A stretch of 36,595 nt of DNA from Streptomyces montanisoli (lineage in GTDB: Bacteria; Actinomycetota; Actinomycetes; Streptomycetales; Streptomycetaceae), in contig NZ_JAGIQL010000059.1 of assembly GCF_017813245.1 (NCBI RefSeq), positions 1-36,595 of the forward strand, written 5' to 3'. Each line of letters opens with the position of its first letter. Position 1 is the first letter of the stretch. Positions 32,599 to 36,595 of this stretch are shown here, in pieces. The notes beneath the pieces were generated by a model. It was not told the origin of the DNA and made no database searches. It saw only the letters and a list, made by a program, of their open reading frames with translations. The position numbers and the translations under genes were made by a program.

Positions 32599-33402
32599 TC
32601 AGGCCCGTGCGCCGCCGTCCACCCGTAGGACCGTGCCGGTGACGTACGAGGCGCGGTCGCTGAGGAGCCAGGCAGCGGCCTGCGCGATCTCCTGCGGGTC
32701 CGCCGCGCGGCGCAGCGGTGTGTGTGCCGTCAGGCGCTCCCGGAGGCCGGGCGAATCCGCCTCCCACGTGCTGATCATTTCCGTCGAGGTATGACCGGGG
32801 GCGATGGCGTTCACCCGGATGCCCTCAGGGCCGTACGTGACCGCCGCCGACTCCGAAAGGCTGTTGACCGCCCGCTTCATCGCGCCGTAGGCCGGTAGCT
32901 CGGCGTTGCCCATCAGGCTGCCCACGGACGAGTTGTTGACGACGGCGCCCGTCCCGGCGGTGGCGCGGATCGCGGAGACCTCGGCGACCATCGCCAGCCA
33001 GACGCCCTTCAGGTTCACGTCGTAGACACGGTCGAAGTCGGCCTCTCCCATCCGGTCCATCGGGCCGGGCCGCTGGATCGTCGCACCGTTGTTGAAGGCG
33101 ATGTCGAGCCGGCCGAACACGTCCACGGCGCGGTCCACGGCGGCACGCACGGAGGCCGCGTCGGCCAGGTCGCACACGACGTACTCCGCGGTGCCGCCCG
33201 CCGCCCTGACCTCCTCGGTCACGGCCGCCAGCTGGGCCTCCGTCCGGGCCGCGAGCAGCACCCGGGCACCCTCGCGGGCGAAGAGCCGGGCCGCGGCGGC
33301 CCCGATGCCACGCCCGGCACCCGAGACGAAGGCGACCTTGCCGTCCAGCAGGCCTGGGCCGACAGTGGCGGTTGATGTGCTGGTCACACTGGTGTTGTCC
33401 AT
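32599..33402 (-). CDS. Short-chain dehydrogenase/reductase (SDR)
   Basis: The 267-residue classical SDR has the NAD(P)-binding motif SGAGRGIGAAAA, the variant NNGA where NNAG is usual, the catalytic Ser in NNSSVGSLMG, Tyr and Lys in YGAMK, and the C-terminal IRVNAIAPGHTSTEM and YVTGTVLRVDGG. It would oxidise or reduce an unknown alcohol or ketone. The Arg after the Gly motif (LLAARTEAQ) slightly favours NADP(H). The ATG at 33402 gives a 20-residue Thr/Ser-rich lead and has no strong ribosome binding site. It diverges from an MmyB-type regulator across 87 bases, a common pairing in streptomycetes. Confidence 0.95.
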   Translation of the reverse strand: MDNTSVTSTSTATVGPGLLDGKVAFVSGAGRGIGAAAARLFAREGARVLLAARTEAQLAAVTEEVRAAGGTAEYVVCDLADAASVRAAVDRAVDVFGRLDIAFNNGATIQRPGPMDRMGEADFDRVYDVNLKGVWLAMVAEVSAIRATAGTGAVVNNSSVGSLMGNAELPAYGAMKRAVNSLSESAAVTYGPEGIRVNAIAPGHTSTEMISTWEADSPGLRERLTAHTPLRRAADPQEIAQAAAWLLSDRASYVTGTVLRVDGGARA

Positions 33403-33434
33403 GGCAGCGAGCCTGCGCCCACCCGTGGGGAGCC

Positions 33435-33459
33435 AGCCAGGCACCGCCGGTACCTGGCT
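33435..33459. promoter_or_regulatory. 25-bp near-perfect palindrome between SDR and regulator
   Basis: Outer arms AGCCAGG and CCTGGCT (33435-33441, 33453-33459) and inner arms ACCG and CGGT are symmetric about base 33447; only one pair mismatches. It lies 33 bases from the SDR start and 31 from the regulator GTG, the expected place for a shared operator. Confidence 0.6.
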
Positions 33460-33489
33460 CGGCCGCCGGCATCCGTACACACTGGGGGC

Positions 33490-34341
33490 GTGGACCGAAG
33501 AGAACTGGCGGACTTCCTGCGCAGCCGGCGCGAGCGGATCGCACCCGCAGACGTCGGGCTGCCCGCAGGCACGCGCCGCCGCACCCCGGGACTGCGCCGC
33601 GAGGAGGTGGCGCAGCTGGCGTACATCTCGATCGAGTACTACACGCGGCTCGAGCAGGCCCGCGCGCCGCACCCGTCGCACGAGGTGCTGGCCGGGCTGT
33701 CCCGCGCCCTGCGCCTGTCGGACGCCGAGCGCGACCACCTCCACCACCTGGCGGGCGCACCGCCGCTCCCGGCGGCCGGGCCGCCGCGCGCGGTACGCCA
33801 GAGCATCCTCGACCTGATGGAGCGCCTGCCGCAGGCGGCGGCGACGGTGACATCCGCGAGCTTCGAGATCCTCGCCTGGAACGACCTGGCGGCAGCCCTG
33901 ATGGAGGACTTCTCCGCCCTGCCGCGACGTGAACGCAACTTCGTGCGCCGCGTCTTCCTCGGCCCGCACACGAACGGGCAGCGCCTTTACGGAGTGTCGG
34001 ACGCGGACGAGTTCGCCCGCAACGCGACACAGCGGCTGCGCGCCACGGCCGCCCGCTACCCCGACGACCCCGAGGTGGCAGAGCTTGTGGCCGAACTGCT
34101 CGACGGCAGCGAGGAGTTCACGCGCCTGTGGCAATCGCACGACGTGTCGGCCGAGCCCTCCCAGCGCAAGACGTTCCAGCACCCGCTGGTCGGCCCGGTC
34201 ACCGTCAACTGCGACGCCCTCGCCATCACGGACCGCGACCAGCAGCTCGTGATCTACACCGCGGCCCCCGGCTCCCCCTCGGAACAGGCGCTCCGGCTGC
34301 TGTCGGTCATCGGCACGCAGAGCATGGACGTCACGCGCTGA
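33490..34341 (+). CDS. XRE regulator with MmyB-like ligand-binding domain
   Basis: The 283-residue regulator has an N-terminal helix-turn-helix (LADFLRSRRERI, TPGLRREEVAQLAYISIEYYTRLEQARAPHPSHEVL) typical of the MmyB group, then the PAS-like MmyB domain (ILAWNDLAAALMEDFSALP, FQHPLVGPVTVNCDAL, LVIYTAAPGSPSEQAL) that in relatives binds fatty acid-like ligands. The GTG at 33490 gives the usual MDRRELADFLRSRR start; there is no clear ribosome binding site, so the message may be leaderless. It probably represses or activates the divergent SDR gene through the palindrome. Confidence 0.94.
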   Translation: MDRRELADFLRSRRERIAPADVGLPAGTRRRTPGLRREEVAQLAYISIEYYTRLEQARAPHPSHEVLAGLSRALRLSDAERDHLHHLAGAPPLPAAGPPRAVRQSILDLMERLPQAAATVTSASFEILAWNDLAAALMEDFSALPRRERNFVRRVFLGPHTNGQRLYGVSDADEFARNATQRLRATAARYPDDPEVAELVAELLDGSEEFTRLWQSHDVSAEPSQRKTFQHPLVGPVTVNCDALAITDRDQQLVIYTAAPGSPSEQALRLLSVIGTQSMDVTR

Positions 34342-34359
34342 ACGGCGCGGCAGACTCGC

Positions 34360-34420
34360 GGGGGCGCCGGCACCCCTACGCACACGAGGGCGCCCCCGGA
34401 ACCGGATCCGGGAACGCCCT
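34360..34420. terminator. Overlapping hairpins between the MmyB-type gene and glnA
   Basis: 34387-34420 forms a nested hairpin: AGGGCG/CGCCCT outside, CCCGGA/TCCGGG inside, with two-base bulges and a six-base loop. GGGGGCGCC at 34360 also pairs with GGCGCCCCC at 34389, an alternative stem. It lies 22 bases after the glnA stop on the minus strand and after the regulator on the plus strand, so it can serve both. Confidence 0.65.
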
Positions 34421-34442
34421 CACGCCTCACCGACCTCGCGGT

Positions 34443-35852
34443 TTAGATGTCGAAGTACAGCTCGAACTCGTGCGGGTGCGGGCGCAGCTGGATCGGGGCG
34501 ATCTCCTTCGTGCGCTTGTAGTCGATCCACGTCTCGATCAGGTCCGCCGTGAAGACGCCGCCCGCCTGGAGGTACTCGTTGTCCGCCTCCAGGGCGTCCA
34601 GGACGGCCGGGAGGGACGTCGGGACCTGGGGGACGCCTGCGTGCTCCTCGGGGGCGAGCTCGTAGAGGTCCTTGTCGATCGGCTCCGCCGGCTCGATCTT
34701 GTTCCTGACGCCGTCGAGGCCCGCGAGCAGCAGCGCCGAGAACGCCAGGTACGGGTTGGACGACGGGTCGGGCGCGCGGAACTCGACGCGCTTGGCCTTC
34801 GGGTTCGAGCCCGTGATCGGGATGCGCATCGCCGCGGAGCGGTTGCGCTGCGAGTAGACCAGGTTGACCGGCGCCTCGAAGCCCGGGACCAGGCGGTGGT
34901 ACGAGTTCACCGTCGGGTTCGTGAAGGCCAGCAGCGACGGCGCGTGCTTCAGGATGCCGCCGATGTAGAAGCGCGCCGTGTCCGACAGGCCCGCGTAGCC
35001 CTGCTCGTCGTAGAAGAGCGGCGAACCGTTCTGCCACAGCGACTGGTGCACATGCATGCCCGAGCCGTTGTCGCCGAAGATCGGCTTCGGCATGAACGTC
35101 GCGGTCTTGTTGTTGCGCCACGCGACGTTCTTGACGATGTACTTGAACAGCATCAGGTCGTCCGCCGCGTGCAGCAGCGTGTTGAACTTGTAGTTGATCT
35201 CCGCCTGGCCCGCGGTGCCGACCTCGTGGTGCTGGCGCTCGACCTCGAGGCCGGCGCGCTCGAGCTCAAGCGAGATCTCGGCGCGCAGGTCCGCGAAGTG
35301 GTCCACCGGCGGGGCCGGGAAGTAGCCGCCCTTGTAGCGGACCTTGTAGCCGCGGTTGTCCTCGGTCGAGCCGGTGTTCCAGGCGCCGGCCTCGGAGTCG
35401 ATGTGGTAGAAGCCCTCGTTCGACGTCGTGTTGAAGCGCACGCTGTCGAAGACGTAGAACTCCGCCTCGGGCCCGAAGAACGCGGTGTCGGCGATGCCCG
35501 TCGACGCCAGGTAGGCCTCGGCCTTCTTCGCGATGTTGCGCGGGTCGCGGCTGTACTGCTCGCCCGTGATCGGGTCGTGGATGAAGAAGTTGATGTTCAG
35601 CGTCTTGTCACGGCGGAACGGGTCGACACGCGCGGTCGCCAGGTCGGCGCGCAGCGCCATGTCCGACTCGTGGATCGCCTGGAAGCCGCGGATCGACGAG
35701 CCGTCGAACGCGAGCTCCTCCGTCGGATCGAACGTCTTCGCCGGGACCGTGAAGTGCTGCATCACACCGGGCAGGTCGCAGAAGCGCACGTCGACGAACT
35801 TGACGTCCTCGTCCGAGATGAATTTCTTGGCCTCGTCGGCGTTCTGGAACAT
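34443..35852 (-). CDS. glnA: Glutamine synthetase type I
   Basis: The 469-residue enzyme makes glutamine from glutamate, ammonium and ATP in the cytoplasm as a dodecamer. It has FDGSSIRGFQ near the N-terminus, FFGPEAEFYVFD for metal and glutamate, NGSGMHVHQSLW (ATP-binding), and NPTVNSYHRLVPGFEAPVNLVYSQRNRSAAMRIP. Tyr397 in KDLYELAPEE is the adenylylation site, at the position known from other GlnA. The ATG at 35852 has GGAGGAGGAG five bases before it and gives the standard length; longer starts add an unrelated tail. A GlnR box lies upstream. This is the housekeeping glnA by length and adenylylation site. Confidence 0.99.
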   Translation of the reverse strand: MFQNADEAKKFISDEDVKFVDVRFCDLPGVMQHFTVPAKTFDPTEELAFDGSSIRGFQAIHESDMALRADLATARVDPFRRDKTLNINFFIHDPITGEQYSRDPRNIAKKAEAYLASTGIADTAFFGPEAEFYVFDSVRFNTTSNEGFYHIDSEAGAWNTGSTEDNRGYKVRYKGGYFPAPPVDHFADLRAEISLELERAGLEVERQHHEVGTAGQAEINYKFNTLLHAADDLMLFKYIVKNVAWRNNKTATFMPKPIFGDNGSGMHVHQSLWQNGSPLFYDEQGYAGLSDTARFYIGGILKHAPSLLAFTNPTVNSYHRLVPGFEAPVNLVYSQRNRSAAMRIPITGSNPKAKRVEFRAPDPSSNPYLAFSALLLAGLDGVRNKIEPAEPIDKDLYELAPEEHAGVPQVPTSLPAVLDALEADNEYLQAGGVFTADLIETWIDYKRTKEIAPIQLRPHPHEFELYFDI

Positions 35853-35976
35853 CCAGCTCCTCCTCCTCCCGCCTCGGGGAGGGGCGGGGCTTGAAACTCG
35901 GCTGTGCGGGCGATCGGACCGGACTCCCTCGGCCCGTGCACGCGGCACACGATGACGGCGACCTTATGTTTCCGCC

Positions 35977-36014
35977 ATTTCTCCAGGATGACCCGTTTGT
36001 TTCGCGCACGTTAA
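35977..36014 (-). promoter_or_regulatory. GlnR binding site upstream of glnA
   Basis: On the minus strand the order TTAAC-n6-GAAAC-n6-GTCAT-n6-GAAAT matches the actinobacterial GlnR pattern gTnAc-n6-GaAAc repeated twice, with all spacers exactly six. It lies 125-162 bases upstream of the glnA start and 65 bases before the divergent RDD gene, so it may affect both. Confidence 0.82.
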
Positions 36015-36078
36015 CCGGCACGCCGCCGCGGGTGGGCCCGCGGACCGCGGTTTCGCGCCCGGCGCGTACCGTGGAGCC

Positions 36079-36546
36079 GTGGACAACAGGCAAGCAATCG
36101 GATCCTGGCTCTCCGGGCCCCGCGCGGCGGCCGAGGACATGGGCGTCGACTTCGGGTACCGCGGCCAGCGGCTCGGCCTGCCGCAGGACGGCCCGGGCTC
36201 GGTCGCGCCGCTCGGCCGGCGCTTCGGCGCCATCTTCGTCGACTGGGCGCTGTGCGTCATCATCGTGTACGGGCTGATCACGCGCGGCGGTGTGAACGTC
36301 GTCGAGAACTGGGCGCTCGCCGTCTTCTTCGTGCTCAGCGCACTCACCGTCGGCACGCTCGGCTTCACCCCGGGCAAGCGGCTCTTCCGCCTCCGGGTGG
36401 TCTCCGAGGCCGGAGGCAGGCTCGGCTTCGGGTGGGCGCTGATCCGCAGCGTCCTGCTCTGCCTGGCGATCCCCGCGCTGATCTGGGACCGCGACGGCCG
36501 CGGCCTGCACGACCGGCTCGGCCGCGCGGTCCAGGTCAGGATGTAG
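36079..36546 (+). CDS. RDD-family membrane protein
   Basis: The 155-residue protein starts at GTG 36079 (MDNRQAIGSWLSGPRAA). The RDD domain begins at PLGRRFGAIFVDWALCVIIVYGL, with Arg and Asp in the usual places, then ALAVFFVLSALTVGTLGFTPGKRLFRLRVV, the family signature, and ALIRSVLLCLAIPALIWDRDGRGLHDRLGRAVQV at the end. Three membrane segments are likely. The function of the family is unclear, with some members linked to ion exchange. It has no good ribosome binding site, so a leaderless start is possible. Its position beside glnA is conserved in streptomycetes as far as I recall. Confidence 0.9.
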   Translation: MDNRQAIGSWLSGPRAAAEDMGVDFGYRGQRLGLPQDGPGSVAPLGRRFGAIFVDWALCVIIVYGLITRGGVNVVENWALAVFFVLSALTVGTLGFTPGKRLFRLRVVSEAGGRLGFGWALIRSVLLCLAIPALIWDRDGRGLHDRLGRAVQVRM

Positions 36547-36561
36547 CCGCGCGGCCCGCTG

Positions 36562-36573
36562 GCACCGCGGTGC
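36562..36573. terminator. Short palindrome after the RDD gene
   Basis: GCACCGCGGTGC is a perfect 12-bp palindrome 16 bases after the stop codon. It could be part of a terminator, but the stem would be short and the window ends 22 bases later. Confidence 0.25.
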
Positions 36574-36595
36574 GCCGGACCGCGCCGGGGACGGG

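Noticed and set aside
35853..35948. A longer start for glnA
   Set aside because: GlnA orthologues start MFQN and have 469 residues, and GGAGGAGGAG is placed for ATG 35852.

Overview
The window is very GC-rich actinobacterial DNA. Codons end almost always in G or C, GTG and TTG starts are common, and genes are compact and often overlap or face each other. The gene set (469-residue GlnA with an RDD membrane protein beside it, cupin and MmyB-type XRE regulators, a LuxR/LAL-like ATPase, FUSC and DUF2269-like membrane proteins) points to Streptomyces or a close relative. I see no rRNA, tRNA, insertion sequence, prophage or CRISPR array. Nearly all of the window is coding.

Layout. (1) Positions 1-4223 look like a sugar-use locus. 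A GH106-like glycosidase (cut by the left edge) lies downstream of an MFS transporter, divergent from a LacI regulator. Two copies of a GTAGAACGTT half-palindrome sit between the divergent genes. (2) 4365-5771 encodes a secreted M1-type zinc peptidase. It faces a TDT/tellurite-resistance-type membrane carrier (5837-6820) across a 15-bp stem terminator. (3) 6995-13713 is a complete, tightly coupled narGHJI respiratory nitrate reductase operon; narG carries an internal patch of foreign-looking codon use. (4) 13740-15592, convergent with nar, is a DyP peroxidase/encapsulin pair. The peroxidase ends in a cargo-loading peptide, and the two genes overlap by GTGA. (5) 15707-18022 is a fused thioredoxin-reductase-like/methyltransferase protein divergent from an XRE-cupin regulator, with a perfect palindrome next to the regulator start. 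(6) 18048-25490 holds membrane proteins (DUF2269-like, FUSC), phosphoglucomutase, a GT-B-like protein of unknown role, a small membrane protein and a VOC-fold protein. (7) 25557-32117 contains a STAND NTPase with TPRs and a possible amyloid/RHIM-like N-terminal motif, a divergent M14 carboxypeptidase, and a large LAL-type ATPase lacking its LuxR DNA-binding domain. (8) 32118-32571 has a hairpin, an 18-bp tandem repeat and a 42-residue membrane peptide. (9) 32599-34341 is a short-chain dehydrogenase divergent from an MmyB-type regulator, with a 25-bp palindrome between them. (10) 34443-36546 is glnA, with a nested-hairpin terminator and a well-matched GlnR box upstream, followed by a divergent RDD membrane protein.

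How the parts work together. Regulator-target pairs recur, each divergent with a palindrome between them: LacI/MFS-glycosidase, XRE-cupin/oxidoreductase-methyltransferase and MmyB-type/SDR. The nar operon would let an obligate aerobe respire nitrate when oxygen is low, and glnA with its GlnR box handles ammonium assimilation. The best candidates for undescribed biology are the STAND NTPase with its N-terminal motif beside the M14 peptidase, the LAL ATPase without a DNA-binding domain and its repeat-bearing 3' region, and the mosaic narG. The encapsulin-DyP pair is a known system but is well preserved here.
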